From positions 1-40,662 of IMG/VR virus record IMGVR_UViG_3300046533_000099: DNA of 40,662 nt; one strand, given 5' to 3'. The DNA comes from a virus. This document shows, in pieces, positions 8,494-14,649 of the stretch. Made by a program: the position numbers and the translations under genes. The first letter of the stretch is position 1; every line of letters starts with the position of its first letter. The notes under the pieces are model-generated. The model ran no database searches, was not told where the DNA came from, and worked only from the letters and a program-made list of their open reading frames with translations.

Positions 8494-9234
8494 TTAGAGA
8501 GAAAGCGCTCGAAGGCGAGCGTCGTAAAGAGATAGGTCGACGTCCTCGACCTCTCGCGCTTCGTCGCTCTCCCCTGCCGGGAGAGCCGCCGCGAGTTCAG
8601 GGATCAGCCGGAAGAGAGCGTCTAGCTTCTCCGGGGTCAACTCCCCCGCGCGCAACTCGCGCATAGCCGAAGCGAGTTCGGCCGATCGGAGCGAGGTAAG
8701 CCCGCCCGTGTGAGGGTTGGCGCCATAGTTCACGACCGAGACGTCGCCCTTATTCAGGTCGACTTCGGTAATGTCGCGCTGAGTCCAGTCGGGCGACCAG
8801 TCCTGACGCACGACCCGGAACGCGAACGACATTTCATCGAGGTCGCCCCGCTCCATAGCGCTACGCAGCGTCTGAACGGCAGGCGACGCCGGGTCGAGGT
8901 CTGCCTCGACGTGAAGCCCTGTCGAGTCCTCGGCGAGCCGCATGGTGCCGCTCTTCGTCCTCGCGAGGGTGATGCCGTCGTGGTTGACTTTAAAAGGCAC
9001 GTCGGCACCGGCAGCTAGCGTCCTCGCGAACGCCCCCGCCCGAATTACCTCCGTGTAGTCGCCTAGAAAGTCCTGCATCTCATACGCGGCGTCGACGACG
9101 GACGCATAACCCCTGAAGGTCAGGGAGTTGCCTCCCGTGCCGTCCGCCGACTCTCGAAGCTCGACACCCTCGAAGGGTCGGCTTCGGTTCTCGACGACCC
9201 CCTGAAGGGTCGCGCGACTTGCAAAGTTGCTCAC
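8494..9234 (-). CDS. Prohead maturation protease, HK97 U35 family
   Basis: 246 residues, GTG start overlapping the portal stop (TAGTG). Catalytic signature seen: LTFRGYASV near residue 40, His85 in KVNHDG and Ser136 in EMSFAFRV, the His-Ser arrangement of herpesvirus-like prohead proteases. It cleaves the capsid scaffold domain and itself during head maturation. The C-terminal 70 residues are Glu/Ala/Leu-rich and helical and may bind capsid or be autocleaved. Placement between portal and capsid is canonical. Confidence 0.92.
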   Translation of the reverse strand: MSNFASRATLQGVVENRSRPFEGVELRESADGTGGNSLTFRGYASVVDAAYEMQDFLGDYTEVIRAGAFARTLAAGADVPFKVNHDGITLARTKSGTMRLAEDSTGLHVEADLDPASPAVQTLRSAMERGDLDEMSFAFRVVRQDWSPDWTQRDITEVDLNKGDVSVVNYGANPHTGGLTSLRSAELASAMRELRAGELTPEKLDALFRLIPELAAALPAGESDEAREVEDVDLSLYDARLRALSL

Positions 9235-10481
9235 TACAAAACCGCCCCCAAATCGTCGGCCTTAGGCGCAGTAGATGAAGCGGCGTTGTCCTTCATCTTC
9301 GGTGCGCTGGAATTCAGCGGGGCGGCGATGTTGTCGCCACCCTCGACCGGTGCGTAATTCTCAAGCGCACGAATTTCGTTGGTCGTGAGAATTCCGGTTG
9401 AACGGGCGGCCGTGTAAACGGCGTACCGTCCGGCCGTGTCCGTCCTCAATAGGGCGTCGGCGTTGAACCGTGCCGTCTGAGGTTTGCTGAGCATGGTTGA
9501 CCATGCGTCTTCGAACCGGCCCAACCACGGTGACAGCGTGTAGGCGAGAAAGCCGAGCCCCTGCTGTTCGATGCCGGTTCCCCATGAGGTCGTCTTATCG
9601 ACCTGACCGAGCATGTGCGGCGGTACGCCGAACAACATTGCTAGGTCGAGATTCTGTGCCGCCCGGGTGCCGAGAAACTGAGCGTCGTCGGGCGTGACGC
9701 TGATTGGGTGCCAGGTAGCGCCGCCCGTAAGGACGCCGACCGTGTGCGAGTTCCTGAGCCCGCCATGCGCCGACTGGAAGCTTTCTTTGAGCCCTCGCGC
9801 CCGTTCCCGGTCGAGGTCGCCGGGCACCGAAACGATGCCGGACATGTGAGCGCCGGACCCGAAGAAGCGCGCGCCGAACTCTTCAGCGGCGAGACCGAGA
9901 CCGATCGCTTCCCGGGCGTACTGAATCACGCTGATACCGGTCGCCGCCCCTGGGTACGACATGCCCAGTAGGTGAACCATGTTGTGAGCCGGAACGGTCA
10001 CGTTGTCGACTTCGTACGCGCGCTGTCCGCTCTCGTCGAACTCGCACTTCACGTGATCCGGGTGCAGTACCCGAAGCCGAGTCGGACGGCCCATGCGGTC
10101 GCGCGTCAGGACAACGGCGTACGCGTTCCCTCGCAAGAGCAGCGAAACCATCATCTGACCGAAGCCCTGTCGGCGCGTAGTCAGTGCCGAATTCGAGCCC
10201 CCGCCGAACGGGTCGGAAATGATTTGCGGGGGCGGCTCGACCGTCTGTCGAATCTCGCCGTCTGCCTTCACGGCATCGAACGGGAGACCCGAGACAGCGT
10301 CAGAGAGAATGCGGACGGCCGACGCGACGACGAGAAGGCGCATAGCCGTCTCTTCGGTCACGGACACGCCCGAAGCCGACTGAGGGGCGAGCTGTCCATT
10401 CGAGGGGATCGCCCACGGGTCACCCGACCCGCTAGCCAAAATGCCCCGTGTCTGCTTACTGGCCCGGCGTAGAAGGCTCAT
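9234..10481 (-). CDS. Portal protein
   Basis: 415 residues from ATG 10481 (MSLLRRASKQ); a TTG at 10499 in frame would add six residues and is less likely. HK97-type portal features: an N-terminal segment ending in AVRILSDAVSGLPFD, the wing and stem region LRGNAYAVVLTRDRMGRP, and the crown helix region with DLAMLFGVPPHMLG. The dodecameric ring nucleates head assembly and conducts DNA. The start lies inside the 3' end of the small membrane-protein gene, suggesting coupling. Confidence 0.93.
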   Translation of the reverse strand: MSLLRRASKQTRGILASGSGDPWAIPSNGQLAPQSASGVSVTEETAMRLLVVASAVRILSDAVSGLPFDAVKADGEIRQTVEPPPQIISDPFGGGSNSALTTRRQGFGQMMVSLLLRGNAYAVVLTRDRMGRPTRLRVLHPDHVKCEFDESGQRAYEVDNVTVPAHNMVHLLGMSYPGAATGISVIQYAREAIGLGLAAEEFGARFFGSGAHMSGIVSVPGDLDRERARGLKESFQSAHGGLRNSHTVGVLTGGATWHPISVTPDDAQFLGTRAAQNLDLAMLFGVPPHMLGQVDKTTSWGTGIEQQGLGFLAYTLSPWLGRFEDAWSTMLSKPQTARFNADALLRTDTAGRYAVYTAARSTGILTTNEIRALENYAPVEGGDNIAAPLNSSAPKMKDNAASSTAPKADDLGAVL

Positions 10482-10641
10482 TGCCCACCACCCAACCAAC
10501 TAGCAGAAGCGCGCCGCCGAGAAGACCGACGCCCAGCGCTGAACTGAACGACCAACCCGCGCCGACCAGACAGCCGAGACCGCCGATATCAGCGCCGTCG
10601 GATATGACGCGTCGCCACGGAAGCGACGGGAGGTATTTCAC
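10456..10641 (-). CDS. Small membrane protein between terminase and portal
   Basis: 61 residues from GTG 10641 with AGGAG 5 nt upstream; that RBS overlaps the stop of the large terminase gene. Two hydrophobic stretches (ADIGGLGCLVGAGWSFSSA and LGVGLLGGALLLVGWVV) predict one or two membrane spans and a short polar tail. No homologue recognised. It overlaps the portal start by 26 nt. A function in DNA entry, lysis timing or exclusion is possible but unsupported. Confidence 0.65.
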   Translation of the reverse strand: MKYLPSLPWRRVISDGADIGGLGCLVGAGWSFSSALGVGLLGGALLLVGWVVGNEPSTPGQ

Positions 10642-10649
10642 GCGTACTC

Positions 10650-12161
10650 CTAGAGATCGGCCCAGTTAAAGAACTGTGTTTCGGGCTCGCGTTCGGGTTC
10701 CTGCATCGCTCGCTCTAGTCCCATGACGGCGGACACGGCGAGGTCGATTTTCCGGGGCGAGCCCTTCGAGTCCTTACTGATTCGCGACCCGCGAGAGTCG
10801 GTGCGAATTACTGTGTTCGACAGATGACGCGCTAGGCGAAGGTCGCCGGAATGCGTGAGCGACTTATTCATGACGGCTTCGAAGAAGCGCTGAGTCGCCG
10901 GAACCATTCGGGCGGGCGACTGAGGGAACTCGACGACGGGCAAGCCTTCGTCTTCGAGAACCTGATACGTCCTCGCCCATCGGAACGGGTCACACACAAT
11001 CTCGCGCACCGACCAGCGACGACACGCGTTACGTATCTCCGCCTCGACGTCGAGGATTGGTACCGACCAGTCCTGACCGGATTCCTTCGGCTTCTCCCAT
11101 GCGGCGACGACGTCGATGTGTGGGAGTTCCTCGCCCTGAGGGCACGTGACCACAGTGAGCGCCGTCGAGTCGTTGTTAAACGACCCATCGAAGGACAGCA
11201 CGACCTCAGCACCGGCCGGAATCGGCTCGCTCGCGCCCTTGCACTCGTCCCATGCGCCGGACGGAAGCCACGCCTGAGCCGTCGAGACCCATTGGTTAAG
11301 TCGCTTCGTCCGGTACTCCGCTTCGGGTGTCCGCAGTACAGCGGCGGCGAAGTCGTCGGCCGACACAATGTCGCCGTAACCAGGGTTCGCGTTTGCCCAC
11401 ACGGCCGGGTCGCGATGATCCGACCCTTCCGGGGCTCCCCACCATTCGAAGTAGAACGACGGGTCGTCGATCTCGCCGGAAACGATGCGCTGTCCGTATT
11501 GGTACATCCCGTAACACAGGGAGTCGCCGCCCGTGCTATCGCTCTTCACACCGGCCGTCGTAATGCCGACGAGAAGGGGCTCAGTACGGGCACCGGTCGC
11601 GAGCGCCATAACGTCCCAGAGTTCACGGTTCGGCTGAGCGTGCACTTCATCGAAGAGCACAAGGTGAGGGTTAAGACCCTCCTTCGTAAATGCCTCAGCC
11701 GAGAGAACCCGGTAAACACTTCCGGTCGCCGGAAGCTCGATAGCGTCGCGGTAAGTCTTGAAGAGTCCGCCGAATTGCGGCTCTAGCTCGATCATCTTCT
11801 TCGCGGTACCGAAGACAATTCGAGCCTGTTCTTTATCAGCAGCGCACGAAAAGACCTCGCCGCCCTTAGGGCCGAAGGCGAGACCGTACAGCGCCACACC
11901 GGCGCCTAGCGCGCTCTTCCCGTTCTTACGGGGCACGCCGATAAGTGCCTGTCGGTGCTTCAGACGGCCGTTCTCTTTGCGGGCGAATAGGCGACGCATC
12001 ATGGCCGTTTGCCAGTCGCGCATAACCATCGGTTCGCCCGCTGAACCGCCGACTGAATCCTTCGTGACCCGGAGAAACTGAGTGAACGATCCGAAGTCGT
12101 CGCCGTCGCCCCGGGCTATCTCGTCGGCCGTGACCGGCGTTAGGTACAGCGGGGTAGTCAC
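10650..12161 (-). CDS. terL: Terminase large subunit
   Basis: 503 residues, GTG start with GGGAGGT 6 nt upstream. ATPase: Walker A GVPRKNGKS (75-83), Walker B LVLFDE (167-172). Nuclease: first acidic residue in VLSFDGSFNNDST (Asp325, Asp331) and a later conserved CDPFRW segment. Packages DNA into the prohead and cuts concatemers at cos or pac with the small subunit. Matches the HK97/phiC31-type TerL length. Flanked by TerS (across a CIR) and portal. Confidence 0.95.
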   Translation of the reverse strand: MTTPLYLTPVTADEIARGDGDDFGSFTQFLRVTKDSVGGSAGEPMVMRDWQTAMMRRLFARKENGRLKHRQALIGVPRKNGKSALGAGVALYGLAFGPKGGEVFSCAADKEQARIVFGTAKKMIELEPQFGGLFKTYRDAIELPATGSVYRVLSAEAFTKEGLNPHLVLFDEVHAQPNRELWDVMALATGARTEPLLVGITTAGVKSDSTGGDSLCYGMYQYGQRIVSGEIDDPSFYFEWWGAPEGSDHRDPAVWANANPGYGDIVSADDFAAAVLRTPEAEYRTKRLNQWVSTAQAWLPSGAWDECKGASEPIPAGAEVVLSFDGSFNNDSTALTVVTCPQGEELPHIDVVAAWEKPKESGQDWSVPILDVEAEIRNACRRWSVREIVCDPFRWARTYQVLEDEGLPVVEFPQSPARMVPATQRFFEAVMNKSLTHSGDLRLARHLSNTVIRTDSRGSRISKDSKGSPRKIDLAVSAVMGLERAMQEPEREPETQFFNWADL

Positions 12162-12178
12162 GGCGTTACCTCCCTGAG

Positions 12179-12200
12179 CACCTACTCACGTGAGTAGGTG
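12179..12200. promoter_or_regulatory. CIR copy 4, overlapping the terS stop codon
   Basis: Exact core. The TAG inside its arm (12184-12182) is the stop codon of the small terminase, whose last residues TYSRE are encoded by the palindrome. Lies between terS and terL. Confidence 0.85.
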
Positions 12201-12658
12201 GCACGCTTCGCGAGCATGTCCTCGAATGCGTTCTTCGCCTTCACTTCGGCGAGACCCATACGGGTACGGTCGGCGGGCGTGTAACCGAGAGACGCGAGCA
12301 CGCTATGAAGCTGCTTACGGCTAGTCGACAGCGCGCCGACCAGTGGATTTATGACCGGATAGCCCTTCTCGGTCACGAAGACTCGACCGGCTTCGTTGAT
12401 CTCGCGCTGAATCTCGGCGCACTCGTCGACGAGACGGGCGGCGAGTTCGACCGTCGGGCGGTCGGTATTGGCGAGCCAAGGGGTCGAGGCGACGACGCCC
12501 CGAATGAAGTCGACGCCGTCGGGGCCGAGATCTTCGGGCGGTTCGAAGGGAAGTTCAGGGAGCGCGACCGTGTCGGCGACGGCCGGTAGTGCACGCTGCC
12601 CCGGGTTGCCGAGTTTGCGCTTCCGTTCAATCGGCTTCGGAGGTCGACCAGCGGGCAT
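12182..12658 (-). CDS. terS: Terminase small subunit, P27 family
   Basis: 158 residues, ATG 12658 with GGGGAGGTC upstream. The opening MPAGRPPKPIERKRKLGNPG is the hallmark of P27-type small terminases, which recognise the packaging site and regulate TerL. The C-terminal residues TYSRE come from the CIR palindrome. Directly downstream of the probable cos region and an HNH gene, a common arrangement in cos-type phages where HNH proteins are needed for terminase cleavage. Confidence 0.9.
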   Translation of the reverse strand: MPAGRPPKPIERKRKLGNPGQRALPAVADTVALPELPFEPPEDLGPDGVDFIRGVVASTPWLANTDRPTVELAARLVDECAEIQREINEAGRVFVTEKGYPVINPLVGALSTSRKQLHSVLASLGYTPADRTRMGLAEVKAKNAFEDMLAKRATYSRE

Positions 12659-12852
12659 GCGGGCGACCTCCCCGGGGGCTAAATTCGGACATTAAGGGGT
12701 GGATCGGGCCGATACCCCCCGGTTCGAATTTCGCGGCGGTGTGTTCCTGGCTGGGGGCTGGGTCCGTCGGGCTTGCACCGCTAGAGATAGGAGTGCCCCC
12801 CTATAGACGTGGATGTCCGAATTGGGACTGCCCACCTCGATAGGCTTGACTC
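12659..12852. other. Non-coding gap, candidate cos / terminase-binding region
   Basis: 194 bp with no credible ORF between the HNH and terS genes. It is bracketed by an 11-bp perfect inverted repeat, AATTCGGACAT at 12682-12692 and its complement at 12813-12823, and contains runs of C (12715-12720, 12796-12801). A cos site normally lies here in HNH-TerS-TerL phages. Assignment is inference from position and symmetry. Confidence 0.45.
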
Positions 12853-13191
12853 TCAGCGGGAAGTGTGCTTACGGCTATTGCATGAACGGCACAAGACTTG
12901 AAGGTTCGACCTGTCGTCGGTCCCACCTAGAGCCTTGGGTGTGATGTGGTCGACTGTCAGATCAGAAGCGACGTGCGACGGCACTCCGTAGCCTTGGCAC
13001 TGCTCACCGTAGGTATCCCTATGCTCAGTGAGTATCTGTCTACTAAGTCTCTGCCAGTGGTACCCATACCCACGTTGGGTAGACGTACCACGATAGGCAT
13101 TAGCTCTCTGTCTGTATTCCGCCTCATGTACATCACAGCGTGACGGGTTATACGTGAGCCGCTTACACACTAGGCAGGGACGCTTACGCAC
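12853..13191 (-). CDS. HNH endonuclease
   Basis: 112 residues, GTG 13191 overlapping the upstream peptidase gene by 8 nt, with GAGG upstream. HNH motif: two CxxC zinc-knuckle pairs (CLVC near residue 6 and LCRSCN near 100) around LTVDHITPKALGGTDDRSNLQ. In HK97-like phages the HNH protein next to terminase stimulates specific cleavage at cos, so it is probably part of the packaging machine rather than a homing enzyme. Confidence 0.88.
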   Translation of the reverse strand: MRKRPCLVCKRLTYNPSRCDVHEAEYRQRANAYRGTSTQRGYGYHWQRLSRQILTEHRDTYGEQCQGYGVPSHVASDLTVDHITPKALGGTDDRSNLQVLCRSCNSRKHTSR

Positions 13192-13681
13192 CTATCAGCC
13201 TCGCTAGATCGCCCGGCGTAACGTCCCCTGGAATGCGCCCCGGGAATAGCTCGATATCAGCCTGCCGGAATACTTCGGTCACTAGCTGACTGCAAATCAT
13301 GTGGTGGGTGTCCTCGACGTAGCGTTCTAGGAACGACGCGCCGAAAAGACGACGTGCACCGATCGCGAGATAGTCGAGGTAGCTATAGGGCGTATTCACG
13401 AGACGGAAAGCCTTTCTCGCGATCGCCTTACGCTGCTCTTCGGTTAGGTCGAGGTCGCTATAGAGCGTGTCTCGCCCGCCGACAGCGGAATCGAGCGGAA
13501 CTAGCCTCGCACCGCCCGGCTCAGCCTGAACGACCCAACCATCGGCGACGACGACGAACGCGTGAGTGAAGCGCGAGCCGGACCCGATTACCTTCTGTCC
13601 GGCCTCAATCAGACGGCCGGTAAGACCGTGAATGCGGGTCACGCCGAACTGACCGATCGAGGGCGTTGTCGAGTAGCTCAT
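13184..13681 (-). CDS. Permuted papain-like peptidase/amidase (YiiX-type, NlpC/P60 superfamily)
   Basis: 165 residues. ATG 13681 with GAGGAC upstream; the longer frame to 13975 lies over the neighbouring HNH gene. Order of catalytic elements is His first (RFTHAFVVV, about residue 41) and Cys later (HHMICSQLVTEVF, about residue 129), the circularly permuted papain arrangement of the YiiX/YebB group, thiol hydrolases of peptides, peptidoglycan cross-links or amides. No signal peptide. Lying between two HNH genes upstream of terminase, it is not in a lysis cassette. Its substrate is unknown. Confidence 0.7.
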   Translation of the reverse strand: MSYSTTPSIGQFGVTRIHGLTGRLIEAGQKVIGSGSRFTHAFVVVADGWVVQAEPGGARLVPLDSAVGGRDTLYSDLDLTEEQRKAIARKAFRLVNTPYSYLDYLAIGARRLFGASFLERYVEDTHHMICSQLVTEVFRQADIELFPGRIPGDVTPGDLARLIGA

Positions 13682-13688
13682 ACCGTCC

Positions 13689-13955
13689 TCAGAAGGGTGT
13701 GTTCGTCGCCCCGAAGTCTTCGCGAGTCTTCGCCTTGTGGCAGGGCTTACAGAGAGCCTGAACGTTCTCGGCGACGTCCTCGCCGCCGAGTGCCAGGGGG
13801 TGAATGTGGTCGACGTCGAGCCCTGAGGCGAGTCGAGGAATGCCGCACTCAGCGCACGGGAAGCGACCCGCTCGACGGAGTTCCTTACGGAGCTTCCGGG
13901 CGGCGTCGTTGCCCCGGGCGAGGACGTCTGAGCGTCGATAGTTCGATACGCGCAA
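13689..13955 (-). CDS. HNH endonuclease, second copy
   Basis: 88 residues starting at TTG 13955 behind AAGGGCGG; no better start exists. Complete HNH core: CAEC near residue 34, LDVDHIHPLALGGEDVAENVQ and LCKPCHKAK with the second Cys pair. First protein gene after the tRNA cluster and CIR 5. Distinct in sequence from the HNH at 12853-13191, so not a recent duplicate. Either this or the other may be the packaging cofactor. Confidence 0.82.
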   Translation of the reverse strand: MRVSNYRRSDVLARGNDAARKLRKELRRAGRFPCAECGIPRLASGLDVDHIHPLALGGEDVAENVQALCKPCHKAKTREDFGATNTPF

Positions 13956-13972
13956 CGTTCCGCCCTTCGGGG

Positions 13973-13994
13973 CACCTACTCACGTGAGTAGGTG
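13973..13994. promoter_or_regulatory. CIR copy 5
   Basis: Exact core between tRNA-Leu and the first HNH gene, at the head of the late protein-coding operon: a logical place to silence late transcription in a lysogen. Confidence 0.85.
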
Positions 13995-14004
13995 AGTCTG
14001 TGAG

Positions 14005-14077
14005 TGCCTGCCCCGGGATTCGAACCCGGACCGTCGGCGACCTAAGCGCCGTGTCTCTGCCGTTGGACTAGACAGGC
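14005..14077 (-). tRNA. tRNA with UAG anticodon (Leu, CUA codon), class I shape
   Basis: 73 nt. Acceptor GCCTGTC pairs with GGCAGGC; anticodon stem CGGCG/CGCCG with loop CTTAGGT gives anticodon TAG; T arm CCGGG-TTCGAAT-CCCGG; discriminator A; no encoded CCA. D stem only 3 bp (GTC/GAC). Bacterial tRNA-Leu normally has a long variable arm, but here it is 5 nt. The codon read, CTA, is rare in Streptomyces but frequent in this phage. Confidence 0.85.
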
Positions 14078-14084
14078 TCGTTTG

Positions 14085-14157
14085 CTGGCACGGCAGGACT
14101 CGAACCTACGACTAACGGATTAACAATCCGTCGCTCTACCGACTGAGCTACGCGCCA
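14085..14157 (-). tRNA. tRNA-Asn (GUU)
   Basis: 73 nt cloverleaf: acceptor TGGCGCG/CGTGCCA, D arm GCTC/GAGC, anticodon stem ACGGA/TCCGT with loop TTGTTAA (anticodon GTT), T arm GTAGG-TTCGAGT-CCTGC, discriminator G. CCA not encoded. Seven bases from the tRNA-Leu gene, so co-transcribed. Confidence 0.93.
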
Positions 14158-14161
14158 AAGA

Positions 14162-14226
14162 GAGAGTTGCTCGGAATCGAACCGAGACACGGGGCTTATG
14201 TTCCGTGCCCAAACCTGGCAACGCAC
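14162..14226 (-). tRNA. Degenerate tRNA-like gene (possible CAU anticodon)
   Basis: A perfect T arm (CTCGG-TTCGATT-CCGAG) and an anticodon-like arm (CACGG/CCGTG) whose enlarged loop contains CATAA are present. The acceptor has two mismatches and the D arm is shortened, giving about 64 nt. Tandem with the two good tRNAs. Probably a decayed tRNA or an unusual minimal tRNA-like RNA. Confidence 0.45.
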
Positions 14227-14233
14227 GAGAAGA

Positions 14234-14277
14234 GCCCCGCGCTACAACCTAGGGAGAGAAGCTAGGGAGCGCGGGGC
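14234..14277 (-). other. Stem-loop between promoters and tRNA cluster
   Basis: Ten-bp perfect arms (GCCCCGCGCT and complement) around a 24-nt loop. No T run follows on the minus strand, so it is more likely a processing or attenuation hairpin in the tRNA leader than a simple terminator. Confidence 0.5.
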
Positions 14278-14343
14278 GTTAGAGGGGCGGAACTCAGACC
14301 GCCTGCAATGGTTGGGTGCGCGGGATTCGCCCTCTATACACAC

Positions 14344-14361
14344 TAGAGCGGAAGGGTTTTC
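14344..14361 (-). promoter_or_regulatory. Phage-type promoter motif P2
   Basis: Minus strand reads GAAAACCCTTCCGCTCTA, the consensus of eight dispersed copies. Tandem with P1; faces the tRNAs and the late operon. Confidence 0.6.
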
Positions 14362-14362
14362 C

Positions 14363-14380
14363 CTAGAGCGGAGCGGTTTT
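14363..14380 (-). promoter_or_regulatory. Phage-type promoter motif P1
   Basis: Minus strand GAAAACCGCTCCGCTCTA, two changes from consensus, one base from P2 and directly downstream of the 98-bp nested dyad. Confidence 0.55.
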
Positions 14381-14387
14381 CTCGCCC

Positions 14388-14485
14388 GGGTGACGCAGGT
14401 GACGTTCGATGTGTTGTTTTGGGTATCCCTAAGACTTCTCTAAGGGATACCTGAAAATGCATATCGAACGTCACCTGCGTCACCC
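14388..14485. repeat. 98-bp nested inverted repeat, copy A
   Basis: Outer arms of 23 bp are perfect (14388-14410 and 14463-14485, beginning GGGTGACGCAGG) and inner arms of 9 bp (GGTATCCCT at 14422-14430; complement 14443-14451). Each outer arm contains two GTGACG boxes. A diverged copy lies at 32748-32845; both abut a phage promoter motif. Function unknown. Confidence 0.85.
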
Positions 14486-14593
14486 GAACCCCTCACGCTG
14501 TCGCGCCGACGGCATGACGCACACTCTCCGTAATCCCCTGGTTACAGCTTAGGGTCACCTTACCGAAGCCGTACGCGGCCGTCTGTGGGCATG
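14486..14593. other. Intergenic spacer, nothing recognised
   Basis: Between the nested dyad and the int terminator; no ORF with a ribosome-binding site and no further repeat seen. Confidence 0.5.
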
Positions 14594-14628
14594 AAAAAGC
14601 CCCGGTCGGGCCGAAGCCTTACCGGGGC
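14594..14628 (-). terminator. Rho-independent terminator after int
   Basis: Minus strand: GCCCCGGT, 14-nt loop, ACCGGGGC, then TTTTT. Starts about 20 bases after the integrase stop, so it closes the early/lysogenic arm before the late promoter region. Confidence 0.9.
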
Positions 14629-14649
14629 GGTTTCAGGGCCGTACGGCCG

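Noticed and set aside
13682-13975. N-terminal extension of the papain-like peptidase
   Set aside because: It lies over the HNH gene, is Ser/Arg-rich and begins in a CIR; ATG 13681 has a proper RBS.
14005-14077. Amber suppressor tRNA
   Set aside because: The anticodon is UAG, which reads CUA; a suppressor would need CUA as anticodon.
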